Origin: Ganoderma boninense
Taxonomy: Eukaryota > Basidiomycota > Agaricomycetes > Polyporales > Polyporaceae
Direction of reading: 5' to 3'
Length of the DNA: 64,000 nucleotides
Assembly (NCBI GenBank): GCA_002900995.3
Contig: CM035309.1
Span: forward strand, 1,060,389 to 1,124,388
The notes beneath the pieces were generated by a model. That model was not told the origin of the DNA. It made no database searches and saw only the letters and a program-made list of their open reading frames with translations. This document shows, piece by piece, positions 24,222 to 35,840 of the stretch (position 1 is the first letter of the stretch; every line of letters starts with the position of its first letter). A program made the translations under genes and the position numbers.

Positions 24222-24542
24222 TGTGGATAGCTACGAAGTACACGGCCAGGAGATGTGCTGAATGAGAGCGCCACAAGGTGGTGGCCCAAGTTCGGGTTAA
24301 CAATGGTCGATAAGGGACTTGTTGCGTCAGAAACAGCAGTAAACTGCGTAATCCCAAGGATTTCGCAAAAACGTGACTGATTACGCGCGACGCGTCTGCT
24401 ACGGGCGCCTCTTCTGAATCGCTTGCGACGCGACCACGACCACTGCCGCTGTTGCGTCTCTGACTCCGACTCTCATGGGCTTTCCCAGCGCTTCTGCCTG
24501 GGTCTCTCGACGACTGTACGGAAGGACAAGTTAGAAGGAATC
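24222..24542. other. Divergent promoter IWS1 / RAD2
   Basis: About 320 bases between the divergent starts of IWS1 and RAD2. No TATA box seen. It holds several CGCGAC/GACGCG motifs around 24385-24430 that could be MluI cell-cycle box-like (ACGCGT-related), which is only suggestive. Confidence 0.4.
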
Positions 24543-27500
24543 ATGGGTGTCAAGTCCTCTGTGGCAACTCCTGGACCCAGTTGGTCGGCCAGTGCTGTAC
24601 GCGTCTGACTTGCAACGAAGATAATGGGACGAGTTGCACTGACGGTCCTCACGCGGGCAGGCTGGAGACCATGGAGGGAAAGTCTATGGCGATTGATTCC
24701 AGCATTTGGATATATCAGTTTCAAGCCACCATGCGCGACAAGGAAGGCCGCGGTCTTGTGAATGCCCATGTAGTCGGCTTCCTCAGGAGGATATGCAAGC
24801 TGCTGTTCTACGGCATCAAGCCCGTATTCGTTTTCGACGGTGGGGCGCCAGCATTGAAGATGTCTACGATCGTATGTGCACTTTCATGTCGGTCTGGTCA
24901 ACTCTTGTAACGCTGTAGAGATTAGGCGGAGCGCAAGAAGAAGAAGAGCGGCGCTGCTGCTAGTCATGCGAAGGTCGCAGAGAGGCTGCTTGCTGCCCAA
25001 ATGCGTCGCGAAGCCTTGGACAACGTTTCTGCGAAGTCGTGAGTACGAAGTCTCATTTCCTTCGTTTTTGGGTTTGACCGGATATCTAGCTCCAAGGGCA
25101 AAGGTCGGATACCATCAGGTCCCTCACGCATCGACAAGAACACTGTCTATTTAGAAGACATTGCTAGTTCTGGCCCTGGAGCGCCGAAGACACCTGCGAA
25201 GCCTCCAGCTCAGGATGGCACCGAGGCCACGCCGCCATCGTCCTCTAAGAAGGTTCGTTGGCGCGACCATGATCCGTACAGGCTACCCGAGGTGAACATG
25301 GATGAAGTAGTGGCGAAGGCTACCTCAACGGCAGCACCGGATCCGAGGCTCGCTACGGAGGATGAGCTGCGCGCCTTCATCGACGAGATGCGACCGGAAG
25401 ATTTCGACGTCGCGTCGCCTGCGTTTCGCGAACTCCCCACGGAAGTCCAGTACGAAATCATTGGCGACTTACGCTTGAAGTCCAGACAGACCTCGTACAA
25501 GCGTCTCCAGAGCATGCTAAAGAACTCAAAGACTCCTCTCGACTTCTCCAAGGAGCAGATCAAGAACCTGAAGCAGCGAAACACCCTGACACAACAACTG
25601 CTCATCACTACCGACAGCATTGGTCAAGCACACATTACTATTCCCGTCCGGATTGCAAGCGAGCGAAACAAGGAGTACGTCCTCATCAAGAACGAGAGCG
25701 AAGTCGGTGGCTGGGTCCTAGGCATCCGCGACGACGGCACAGCTACGAAACCTATCGAGATTGACCCCGTTCTGGTCAAGCTAGACAGTGAGGATGAGGA
25801 TGATGACATGGAGGATGTCCCTATGTATGCGTCTCTGTTAAATTCCGCGCAGCGGCTCCGATATACTAAGTAATGGTAACAGCACTCAGGCTGCACCTGA
25901 AAGCCCAGATGAACCATATGATCCAGATCTTCGGGAATATCGTCGGCAGCAGGCACTGGCTGCCTTAGCCGATCGATACTCACCTACGAAGATCGCACCG
26001 CAGGCTGCGAGGGTGACCAGGAAGCCTGACGCTCGTCCGTTGTTCGAGCCAGAGGATGACGAGCTCCCGCAGCTCGAGGAGAATGCGGATGACCTCGACG
26101 ATCCGGCAACTAGCCAGCGCCATCCAGGAATCTCTTGAGCTGGAGGAGGAAGCTAGCCTCCGTCGAGCCATGGAAGAGTCCAGGATGACTGCCCATCGAT
26201 CCTTCGCTCCTGTCAAAAACGGCGAAAGCTCAGGGAGTCGGGTTGCAGCTGTGCCTCATCAGTCACAGCAACTTCATGTGTTAAACGAGGAGTCAGATGA
26301 CGAAGATCTCTATGCATCTCCGACACGACTAGAAACTGCCCTGTCGATCGCCGGGGCAGGGCCTCGTCGACCACCTGTCTCCAAATCCGGTGGACCATCG
26401 CCGTTCCCCTCCTCATCTACTTTCGGCGTCCCTAGTCTGCTTTTGCCACAACGTGCCCAGCCCGCTTCTGCGAAGGAGTCTGCTCCAGCACATTCTAATT
26501 CTGAGGATGATGACATGGAAAAGTAACTTTGGTCTCCGCCTCTTCCCCTCCGACAGAGCTTGTCCGAGAACCTCCGCAAGCAGATCTCCCTGCGCCTGTT
26601 GTGCCACTCGCCGTTCAGGAGACTCCTGCTCGTGCAGAAGCTTCCACGCCGCCTATTCCTATCACTGTCGACTCGGACTCGGACGATGACATGGAACAAG
26701 TACAGGTGCCAGTACCTCCACCTGTACGCCCATCACCTCCAAGACTTTCCACCGACTCTTCTTTAGCCGAGCACGCCGCTCAGATTTCTCTCGTGCCGCA
26801 CGACGGGGTTCACTCCACTGCATCCCCGACTCCACCTTCTATGCACCGCTCAATCGCCAACAACGTGGTCCCCGAATCGCCCACTGTCAGCCCTACTTCC
26901 CGTTTTCTCCCCCTTGCCCCGACACCTTCCAGCGGCGCCGCCGCCACAGTCCCTCCCCAGGCGTTCCCAGCGGCCTTGGAAGCCGAACCTCGATCAGACT
27001 CGGAAGAAGAGCCGGACCAAGCACGGTGGTCGCGCTCCCCGAGCCCGTCCGCCGACCCATCTGCGCCGAAGGATGCGCACGAGGAGGGCTGGGATGCCGC
27101 GCAGGAGATGGACCCGCATGCGGAGGAGGACGAGTACACACGCTTCCTGTCGCAGGTGAAGGGCAAGGACATCGACACCGTCCGGCGCGAGATCGACGAC
27201 GAGATGCGCGAGCTCAACAAGCAGAGGAAAAACGCGATGCGCGACTCGGAGGACATCACCCAGCAGATGATCTCCCAGATCATGGTACGTCTGTCCCATG
27301 CCTCCCCCTGCACTCCATACGACCCCGAGCTGCCGCACTCACGCCAGAGCGCACGATGCAGATCATGCTCCGCCTGTTCGGCATCCCGTACATCACCGCG
27401 CCGATGGAGGCGGAGGCGCAGTGCGCGACGCTGCTCTCGCTGGGGCTCGTCGACGGGATCATCACGGACGACTCGGACGTCTTCCTCTTCGGGGGCGGAC

Positions 27501-28824
27501 GCGTGCTCAAGAACATGTTCAACCAGTCCAAGACGGTCGAGTGCTATCTCGCGCCGGACTTGGAGCGCGAGCTCAGCCTGGACCGCGACAAGCTCGTGCG
27601 CCTCGCGTACCTCCTCGGGAGCGACTACACGGACGGCCTGCCCGGGGTCGGGCCCGTTGTCGCGATGGAGCTGCTGAGCGAGTTCCCGGGCGTGGATGGG
27701 CTGCATAAGTTCAAGCACTGGTGGACGAAGGTGCAAAGCGGACGGGACAAGACGGAGGAGAACACGTCGGGTTTCAGGAAGCGCTTCGTAAGTTGCTTCA
27801 AGTTTGGAGTGGGTGTATGTGTATTGCCCCAAGCTGATTCACTGAGCAGAAGAAGAAATTCAAGGAGCTGTACCTGCCCGCGGAGTGGCCCAACCCTGCA
27901 GTGGTAAGCCTGTGTACTTCAGTGCTCCGTGCACAAAACCGATCCCGTCATCTTGCAGAGAGATGCGTACTACCATCCTACGGTGGACGAATCATCAGAG
28001 CCGTTCAAATGGGGCTTGCCAGACCTCGACGCATTGCGAGGGTATGTGCTCCCAACGTTTGCGAGCAGCGTGGCTGACCGACCTCTAGATTCTTCAATTC
28101 GGAGCTGGGCTGGGACCAAACGAAGGTGGACGAGCTACTTCTACCTATTATTCACAAGATGAACAAGAGGGCTCAGGTATATCGTGACCTACTGAGCGGT
28201 CTATGCACAATGACTGACATTCAACCATGTGCGCAGAACGCCTCCGCGAATGCGCAAGGGAACCTGATCGCCTACTTCGACCTTCCCATCGGAGCGAACG
28301 CTGCCCCGCGGAAACGAAATGCATACACGAGCAAACGTCTCCAGCAGGTTGTTTCGGAATACCGCAAGCAGCAAGCAAGACAAGGCAATACCACACTTAG
28401 CTTGGACGCTGACGGCGATTCTGCTAGCGACTCTGAAACCAACGCCGAGTCGTCGCGCCCCGCGAAGAAGAGAAAAAAGAGCGACGAGGCGAAACCGAAG
28501 GGCAAAGGAAGGGGCAAGGCGAAGGCAAAGGCGGCTGAGGGCGGAGATGGTGCACCATCTTCGGCTAGAGGAGGAAGAGGGTCTGGTCGAGGGAGGGGGC
28601 GTGGGCGTGGGGCAAAACGAACATCTAAAAAGCGGGAGAGATCGCCCTCCGAGTCGGAGGAGGATGAGGAGTTTGCGGTTGATCGACCACCCGCAAATGA
28701 CTTGCCAGGACCGAGTCGAGAGGAGTTGGGTCTGCGCCCAAGACCGAAACCGCGTCCCGTGGTTAAGGCTCAAGTCCCTGTCGCGGAGGACTTTGAAGAA
28801 GATGGTGTTGATGCTGCAACTTGA
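24543..28824 (+). CDS. RAD2: DNA repair endonuclease RAD2/XPG
   Basis: Structure-specific nuclease making the 3' incision in nucleotide excision repair. N-terminal XPG domain: METIEGKS-type METMEGKSMAIDSSIWIYQF-like core, VGFLRRICKLLFYGIKPVFV, FDGGAPALK; then AERKKKKSGAAASHAK. A long acidic spacer follows, with ELPTEVQYEIIGDLRLKSRQ and a ubiquitin-interacting-motif-like LASAIQESLELEEEASLRRA. The XPG-I domain has LRLFGIPYITAPMEAEAQCA and DDSDVFLFGG, with active-site acidic residues, then the helix-two-turn-helix LLGSDYTDGLPGVGPVVAME. The C-terminus has KKKFKELYLPAEWPN, a PIP box QGNLIAYF (28255-28278), KKRKK and an RG-rich tail. Stop at 28822-28824. Frame breaks: one extra base at about 24554-24561, one at 26101-26106, and a possible third near 26520. 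Convergent with NDUFB8. Confidence 0.93.
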
Positions 28825-29011
28825 CGGATATAACTTATGTCTGTAGATTTACCTCACCTTCATGTAGCTATAGTTGGTTATCATCGACCCTTCGAAGAGC
28901 TTGCGCTCGACACCGAACAGATCTTCTGAGTGCAGCAAGCTCGCCTCTCCTCCCACAGTGCAATGCATATGCAGAAGACTTGAAATTGCTAGGTGGGTCG
29001 AACATACAAAT

Positions 29012-29613
29012 CTACTCGTCGACCTCCGTATCCTGCTCCACTCTTGCCTATAAACGGGTCAGTTTCAGGTGCTTCATCCACGACACGTGTGCGACATACC
29101 GTGTTCGCCTCCAAACTACCGAGTTCCGACACCAGACCCGAGAACGGGTACTCACGGCGGATGGCCGGCATTTGTGGGTGGGCGTAGTTGACAATCACTC
29201 CGAGGCCGACGAAACCAAGGAGGGCGACGGAAAACCAACGTGCCGCGGTCTGAGGAGGGACAAGAGGAGCATCGGGACCCCACATGGACAGGATTTCCTC
29301 TTGTTCATGGAGCTGTGCATTCGTTCAATGAGACCGCTCTATTCCGTGTGCTGGATTTACGCACCGTCTCTCCGTAGTTCCTCCTGAACTGCATGTCGTC
29401 CCATCCACGGGCGGGGCGCAACTGCTTGGAGACGTACGGGAGGCGGGGATAATCGGCCAGCTGGGGATCGTCGTCTTCGTGCACCAAATCCTTCGGGAGT
29501 GCAGGAGCATGCTCGGTTGATTCCGAAGCTGCGGCATTTGCGTAGTGTCTGAGACGGACGGCAGCCCTCGCTTGGAGGGCTGCACGTCGAGCGACGGCGA
29601 GGGAGGAGGCCAT
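29012..29613 (-). CDS. NDUFB8: NADH:ubiquinone oxidoreductase subunit NDUFB8 (ASHI)
   Basis: Accessory membrane-arm subunit of mitochondrial complex I. Start MASSLAVARRAALQARAAVR, an Arg/Ala-rich matrix-targeting presequence. Then LVHEDDDPQLADYPRLPYVS, RPARGWDDMQFRRNYGE, a family signature, and after an intron LHEQEEILSMWGPDAPLVPP. One membrane segment ARWFSVALLGFVGLGVIVNY, then HPQMPAIRREYPFSGLVSEL and GSLEANT. A last small exon encodes ARVEQDTEVDE with TAG at 29012-29014. Three exons, about 160 residues, the usual length. No frame problems. The presequence and single TM match the family throughout. Confidence 0.93.
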
Positions 29614-30917
29614 GGTGTGCACGAGTCGGAAGCGCCCGGATAGTGTTTGCTTACCAGACGCCCGGCGCCCCATTCGTCGAAACGCTAGCGCCCAGCAAGC
29701 GCCCACTCTCGAGCGCCTCCTTCGCTTGACTGGAAATCGAACAAAATCAACGCCCCAGTGCATGAATACCTCGGGCCTCCTACTACTAGTATCTGGACAC
29801 GAGGAATCTGTTGTACCCAGAAAGTTGAAGTCGAATTCAAGTGTAAATTTTGAATTCGACAAGCCGTCAAGGATCACTCCATTTCCACCACCGACGTCGT
29901 CGTGAGCGACCTTGGACTCACCGGCCAATTACTACTAAGCTACTAAGTAGTGTGGTCCTCGAGTATCGTGCGACGGAGCAACTCGTTCTGTCTCCGCCTT
30001 TCTCTAGTCGAAAGGACTATCGGGATGATGGATCCAGTACAAGCCGCCCATCTGCCCAGTGCTTCCCGGGCCCGGTCATGGCGTTACAACGCCGTAGGGG
30101 ACGCGCGGACCTCCACAACTTTTGGTGGCGAGAGTGAGGACTGAGAGGACCTGGTATTGAGTTAGTGTTAATTGCGCCTATGGGCAGGAAAGTGTCTCCT
30201 GAACGGCGCCGGCGGGTTGGGGAGACTTCGAATGTCTATTAGCACTGGCGGAACTGACCCAACGCCTGTTCTTCTTCTACCTTCAGATTATTAAATGATC
30301 TCAACGCGTTGGAGATGAATATGTGCTAAATGCTTGGATTAAACTTTATGCCTTGACACCTCTGCTGGAATGGATCGATCAACGTGGCGAAGCAAGACGG
30401 CAACATACAATTGCGGCGGGTGACGCGAGGTGACGCGTCAGTATACATGTACATCGGGCTTAGCCTGACATTGCACAGGCATCCTGGTGAAAGATATACC
30501 AAATCGTATGGCCCTGCGCTGGGGCTATGAGCACATCGTCCATAGAAGGCCGAGAAAGGCAGGAAGGAGTTTCAGCGGGCGACCGCCAAGTACGGCACGT
30601 CGCGCGCTTGACCTCATTTAGCATCCCGCCGGCAGGCTCGGGAGAGGACGGGTGGGGGCAGGGCGGCAGAGGGAGCGGCCGAGATGGGGCCAGGGTCGGT
30701 GGCGGCGGGGAAGACAGCACGCGTTCGGGTCGAGGAACGCGGGAAGGGCGAGCCTTAGCCAAGCAGCTTGCGCCTTGGAGCATCGACATCGACGGGAATC
30801 CCACCTCTGCGCGCCCCACGCGACTTGGGCCCTCTTCTCCGCCTTCCTGCCCCCTTCGTCCCGCCCGTCCTTCTGCGCCGCGCACGTCGCTCGAGAACCC
30901 CCCCTGACGACCTCACG
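29614..30917. other. Intergenic (about 1.3 kb), promoter of methyltransferase gene at right
   Basis: Between divergent genes. The right 350 bases are very GC-rich with ORFs in several frames on both strands, a compositional effect. The left part is AT-richer. No RNA gene or repeat that I can support. Confidence 0.5.
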
Positions 30918-33230
30918 ATGACCGTCGCCCAGAACAGGCTCTCCGCTGCGACCGGCGTCACCCGCGATGTCCACGACGAGCTTGTCAGGCAGCGTGCGGA
31001 GAAGCGACGCAAGGCCGGCGCCGTCAGCCCTGTGCAGTTCCACAAGGGCCTCTTGGTCGGGTGAGTGCTGCTTATTCCGCCCTTCGTGATCTCCCCGAGC
31101 CCCAGTCCGCTCAATTCTCCCACCGCCGATCGCCGTGCACAACGCTCCCGTATCGCATTCCGGATTCGGCTTGCGGTGTTGCGGGGGTTGCATAGCGACG
31201 ACTGGACGACAGCCTTCCTCGGAAAGATATCCCAGGGCGTGACCATCCACCAGTACGGTGACGACGACCACCCGAAGACGGTCCTCGACCTCGGGTGCGG
31301 CAGCGGGCTCTGGGCCATCGAAGCTGCCAAACAGTGGCCGGTCAGTGTTGCATGTTCGAATTGTGTGCGCGTGCGCGAAGCATCCTCTCTAAGACCGCAA
31401 CGGAACAACCTAGGGGGCAACCGTCGTCGGGTTCGACAAACGGAAGATCCAGCCGGACTTGAAACTGACGACCCTTGGCATCCAGTATAGAGACCTCTCC
31501 ACGCGGGTCCGATGGGTTCATGGCAACTTGTACGTACACGCCTTATTATATATGCGTATCGCTTCAAGGTTCGCTGTCCTGACCAAGTATTTCAGTTTGG
31601 ATCCGCTTCCGTTCGAGTCCGATCACTTTGATCTCGTCCGAATATGCTGTATTGGCCTCGAGGTTCCAGAAGACTCATGGCAAGAGCTGCTAGAGGTATG
31701 CATTGCTTGGCTCCATGCTCATTTCTCCCATCACTACATCCCCATATACGTCGCCAATAGCGGCTGTCTTTGGAACATTTCCTTCCACCCTTCTCTGCGG
31801 AAATGCAGATGGCTACACAATGCGCAGTGTCTGCAGCCGGTGTGGGTAAGCTTAGCTTTACAAGCCACATCGAGCCATTTGAGGACGCAGCGGGCTTGCC
31901 TCAAGCCTTTGTCGTGTGGTCAATCTATCACAGCATCACACTCACCAGCGATGTCTACCATGCATAGGAGTGTTCGCGAGTCCTCCGTCGTGGCGGAACC
32001 TTGGAAGTTAGTCACAGCCTACCTTCCGCCTCTAATCCCTGCTTATCTACCTGGTTGTGGTCTATGTAGATGATTGAAGAGGACCTCCTCTTTCCTGCAG
32101 GAAGGACCCGGAAGCAGGATATCAAGCCCCCTAGGCCAAGGAGAAAGAGCGCTGTCAGTAGTGTCGCCTTCCCCCGACTGTCCCACGAGCGCATTCGAAG
32201 CGACTCCATGGCCAGCAAATTGACGACGCTCACAACGAATACAACTCACACGACCCACACGACCCACACGACCCACACGACCCACACGACCCACACGACC
32301 TACACGACTCGTTCGACTCTTTCAACGGTTTCCTCAGGCTCGGGCTCAGGTTCAGACCTGGTATTCACGACAGACCACATGCGTAACAGCACTAGTCTCG
32401 ACACCAGCACATCTTCGTCCTCGCTGCGACTTGACTCTGGCTCGGACGAGTTCCTGCAGGACCACGCACGGCTAAAGGAAGCGTGGAAGGAGATGCTCGA
32501 CCGCCGCTTCCTCGCGCACATGTTACTCACCGTGGTCCCCTTCTATCTCTCGTCCACCTTTTCGAACGCCCACGTCCACCCCACCATGCAGATCCTACTC
32601 CCCCCGCCCTCGTGTATACGCGACCCAGTCATCGCCGAGCGCGATATTGACCTAGATGGCGAAAACCTTGTCCAATGGCTTGACACTATGCGCTCGTCCG
32701 CGGTACATATCGACGGTGACACAAAAGCCACGAATTCATCCGCACAGCCCGCGCGGCCGTCTGCTGCGACGGTGGCGACTTGGAACACGCTCCACCTCGG
32801 GAGGCAAGTGCGTCTGGTCACCGCATGCAAGGAGGCTATATGGGACGCCTATCGTTCAATGGACACAAAGTCTGGAAGGACCGACGTGTTCGATCCCGAC
32901 GAGCCACCAAGAGGCGACTTGCGGGAGCGGTTCGAACGGGACTGGAAGAACTGGGAGGAGTACGTTCCTGTCCGTCTCCACTGTTGCTGATCCTATGACT
33001 GACGAAACATGCACAGCGACATGAAGGACCGGATGGGCGTACGCGACCATCTGCAAGACTGTCTGGACTGGAGAGACTCGGACAACCTTAGTGTGCGCCC
33101 GTCGTCGTACGGCTCGGGGCGGTCCCGATCGCAGAGCAGAAAGAGCCGTGACGCGGCAAAGGCGGAGAGCGACCCCGACAACACGTCCATCTGTCGCGCG
33201 ATGCGGGGTTTCGTCGCGCGGAAGGTCTGA
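30918..33230 (+). CDS. SAM-dependent methyltransferase (class I) with inserted repeat
   Basis: Probable small-molecule or protein methyltransferase; substrate unknown. Start MTVAQNRLSAATGVTRDVHD, then VSPVQFHKGLLVG. After an intron: DDWTTAFLGKISQGVTIHQY and motif I TVLDLGCGSGLWAIEAAKQW (SAM-binding GCGSG). Then GATVVGFDKRKIQPDLK, DPLPFESDHFDLVRI with the post-I/motif II region, and GLEVPEDSWQELLE. The family core is followed by MIEEDLLFPAG, a Thr/Ser-rich insertion including the 9-bp repeat, then LKEAWKEMLDRRFLAHMLLT, VVPFYLSSTFSNAHVHPTMQ and AATVATWNTLHLGRQVRLVT, a C-terminal region typical of basidiomycete methyltransferases of this group. The final exon is Arg/Ser-rich, ending ICRAMRGFVARKV with TGA at 33228-33230. 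About seven exons. The upstream in-frame Met at 30768 was not chosen because 30918 starts the conserved sequence. Confidence 0.82.
32249..32302 (+). repeat. In-frame 9-bp tandem repeat (6 units)
   Basis: Six units of CACGACCCA (the last has CACGACCTA), encoding repeated Thr-Thr-His in the insertion of the methyltransferase. The unit length is a multiple of three, so copy-number change keeps the frame. Degenerate flanking copies extend on both sides (ACGAATACA, CACGACTCG). Confidence 0.93.
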
Positions 33231-33632
33231 AGATTTGACGTCGGAGCGGCGTTGAGACTGGACTCACGATCACGATACACGGATGCAAGATACCAGGGTC
33301 TTCTGCGGCACCATATACACGCAGCATGTACATTGGATCATACCCCGTAGATACATACTCACTTCCTGTACACATACTCACCAAGCACATACCCCCCACG
33401 AACTCACTGTTTTGACTTGGACGTTCGAGACGCGGGGGCTGCGGTATTGTGGGTCGCGTGCTGTTCCAGCTCCAGAGCAGCATGCGATGCTGCCCGATTT
33501 GGGGGCGCACGTCGATAAGATTGATCTCAGCGTAGAAGCCTTGGCCTCAGAGCCGCGCACGCCGCCCGTCTTTTCTGCCTTTTCTCCTCCGCCGCCGTAA
33601 CCACCCATCTGCACCCTCTGTCGACCCCCACG
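33231..33632. other. Intergenic, promoter of PA2G4
   Basis: About 400 bases between two plus-strand genes. A pyrimidine-rich tract (TTTTCTGCCTTTTCTCCTCC) precedes the PA2G4 start. No other feature seen. Confidence 0.5.
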
Positions 33633-35317
33633 ATGTCCGAGCCAGCGAAGACAGAGGCGGCCCCCGCCACGAAGCCAGAGGAGTCCACCGCCGCCGCCGA
33701 TTTCACGAAGTACAAGGTGCGTCTGGAGGCGCGCGCGGCCGCTTAGATTTTTCTCTCTGGCGGGGAAGGGCCGGGGCGATAACTGCGCTTGCTTGCACGG
33801 GCAGACCGCGGCGGAGATCGTGAACAATGTGATGAAGAAGCTCGTGGACCTCTCCGTGGAGGGCGCGAAGGTGCTTGATCTGTGTGTTGAGGGCGACAAG
33901 CTCCTCGAGGCCGGCACAGGCGCGGTCTACAACAAGTCCGTCAAGGGCGTGAAAGTCAGCAAGGGTGCGTTTCTTCTTTCGTTCGTTCGTTCGCTCTCCC
34001 GTTCACTGGCTCACGCTGCCACTGCTCTCATGTTCACCTCCTCCTGCGACCCGTGCGTCGGTCGGGCATGGACGCACCCTCTGACATCATCGTGTCCGCC
34101 TCGACCGCAAATATGAACATGGCGCCACCCGCCGACAGGCATCGCGTTCCCGACGTGCGTCTCCGTGAACAACACTGTCGCGCACTTCTCCCCGCTCGAG
34201 TCCGACCCGTCATCGGGCCAGACCCTCGCCAAGGGCGACGTCGTCAAGCTCCACCTCGGCGCGCACATCGACGGCTACGCCGCCGTGACCGCCGAGACTC
34301 TCGTCGTCGGCGCATCCGCCGCCGAACCCGTCACCGGCCGCAAAGCAGACGTGCTCCAAGCCGCGTGGAACGCGGCGGAGGTCGTCCAGCGTCTCGTCAA
34401 GGTGGGCAACAAGAACTGGACGGTCACGGATGCGGTGGGCAAGATCGCCGCAGCATTTGACTGCAAGCCCGTCGAGGGTACGTCGCGTTCAATCCCATTT
34501 TGTGACCGTTCGGAGACGGCTAAGCGTGGCTTTGACCTGGATGGGTTGCTGGCGGTCTGACAGGTATGCTCTCGTGCCAGCAGAGCCAGAACGTGATCGA
34601 CGGCAAGAAGCGCATCATCCTGAATCCTGTATGTTGGTTGATCATACGGGGATGTGCTCCTGTTGACATCCGTCCAGTCTGAGGAGCAGAAGAAGGGCTT
34701 CGAGAGCGTCACGTTTGCGGAGAACGAGGTGTGGGGCATCGATATTCTTGTTTCCTCCAGCGAGGATGGCAAAGTGCGTCGAGTTGTGGCTTTCTTTTGT
34801 CTTGAAGCCTAACTTTTGTGTGATCAGGCTCGTCTCGAAGAGTCACGAACGTCTATCTACCAGAAGGAGTCGACCGTAACGTATCAGCTCAAGATGAAAA
34901 CGTCGCGTGCGGTCTTCTCGGAGGTGCAAAAGAAGGCCGGTGCCTTCCCTTTCAACATCCGCTCTCTGGAAGACGAGAAGCGTGCCCGCCTCGGTCTCCA
35001 AGAGGCGGTCCAACACAGTCTTGTCAAACCATACGAAGTTGTGTGAGTAGGGCAATCAGGACCAGTTCTCGCTGCTTTCTTATCAGAGCTTTAGCTTCAC
35101 ACCCGCAAACACCTTCGTTGCTGCGTTCCACTTTACGATCGCACTCCTCCCTGGTGGCCCAGCGATGATCACCTCCCCACCGGTATGGTACAAGCCCGAG
35201 CTCGTCAAGTCGGAGAAGTCGCTGGAGGATGCCGAGTTCAAGGAGCTCCTGACGAAGCCCTTGCGCGAGAACAAGAAGGCCAAGAAGAAGGCGCAGGCAG
35301 ATGCGAAGGCGGAGTGA
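33633..35317 (+). CDS. PA2G4: PA2G4/EBP1-family protein (methionine aminopeptidase fold)
   Basis: Non-catalytic relative of type 2 methionine aminopeptidase; the family (EBP1, S. pombe Cdb4) binds RNA and ribosomes and acts in ribosome biogenesis and growth control. Start MSEPAKTEAAPATKPEE, then TAAEIVNNVMKKLVDLSVEG, KVLDLCVEGDKLLEAGTGAV and YNKSVKGVKVSKG. After an intron: IAFPTCVSVNNTVAHFSPLE, GDVVKLHLGAHIDGYAAVTA (metal-site Asp positions replaced or incomplete, as in the family), NWTVTDAVGKIAAAFDCKPV, GMLSCQQSQNVIDGKKRIIL, NEVWGIDILVSSSEDGK and YQLKMKTSRAVFSEVQKKAG. The C-terminus has PAMITSPPVWYKPELVKSEK and a Lys-rich end NKKAKKKAQADAKAE, as in EBP1. Stop TGA 35315-35317. Eight or so exons, no frame problems. 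Tail-to-tail with PCC1, 119 bases apart. Confidence 0.92.
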
Positions 35318-35436
35318 GCATCCCGGTCCCGGTGTCGTCATGTTGTGCGCGCAGTGTAAGAAGAGCAGAACTACAAATGCGTCATGTAGCACCATGTAGC
35401 ATCAAAGGACTTTTTGTTTGCCAATCAGCTCGAAGC

Positions 35437-35840
35437 CTAGGGTGGTGCTCGCACGCGTGCTGCATCCTCTCCAAACTCCCCGATCGTCCGTACGACGAGG
35501 TCAACGTTCTCGAGAAAGGCGTTAGTTGTTAGCCGCGCTAACCGCACGGTCAACGTCGTGAAGGTCCTGCAAAATACCAGTCAATATTTTGTGTGAGACT
35601 GAAAAAGTAATATATGCATTCGTACGCGACGAGCTCGGATCCCTCTACGGATAGTGTCCTCTTCACGACATCCGGTTGCATTTCCCGATCAACGTCGATG
35701 ACCTGCTTGGCAATGTCGGCATCCTTGTCTGAGGCAAATGGGATGCGGATCGTGCTTTTGGGGCGGATTTGAGTATCGCACATGGAATACACACAATTGT
35801 CTTACACTGTGTGCCATTGTGTGTCTGGTGTGGTGGCCAT
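35437..35840 (-). CDS. PCC1: EKC/KEOPS complex subunit PCC1
   Basis: Small subunit of the KEOPS complex, which makes N6-threonylcarbamoyladenosine (t6A) on ANN-decoding tRNAs and acts at telomeres; Pcc1 forms the dimer platform for Kae1. Three exons rebuild one frame: 35806-35840 (MATTPDTQWHT), 35626-35754 (TIRIPFASDKDADIAKQVID, REMQPDVVKRTLSVEGSELV) and 35437-35566 (ATFTTLTVRLARLTTNAFLE, NVDLVVRTIGEFGE). Introns begin GTAAGA and GTACGA and end AAAAG and TGCAG. The total is 97 codons, the usual Pcc1 size. The C-terminal helix pattern LARLTTNAFLENVDLVVRTI is diagnostic. No single exon is long enough to be obvious, so the gene is easy to miss. Stop TAG at 35437-35439. Confidence 0.93.

Noticed and set aside
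32249..32302. Tandem repeat as a possible CRISPR array
   Set aside because: Units are 9 bases with no spacers and sit in frame inside a eukaryotic coding exon.
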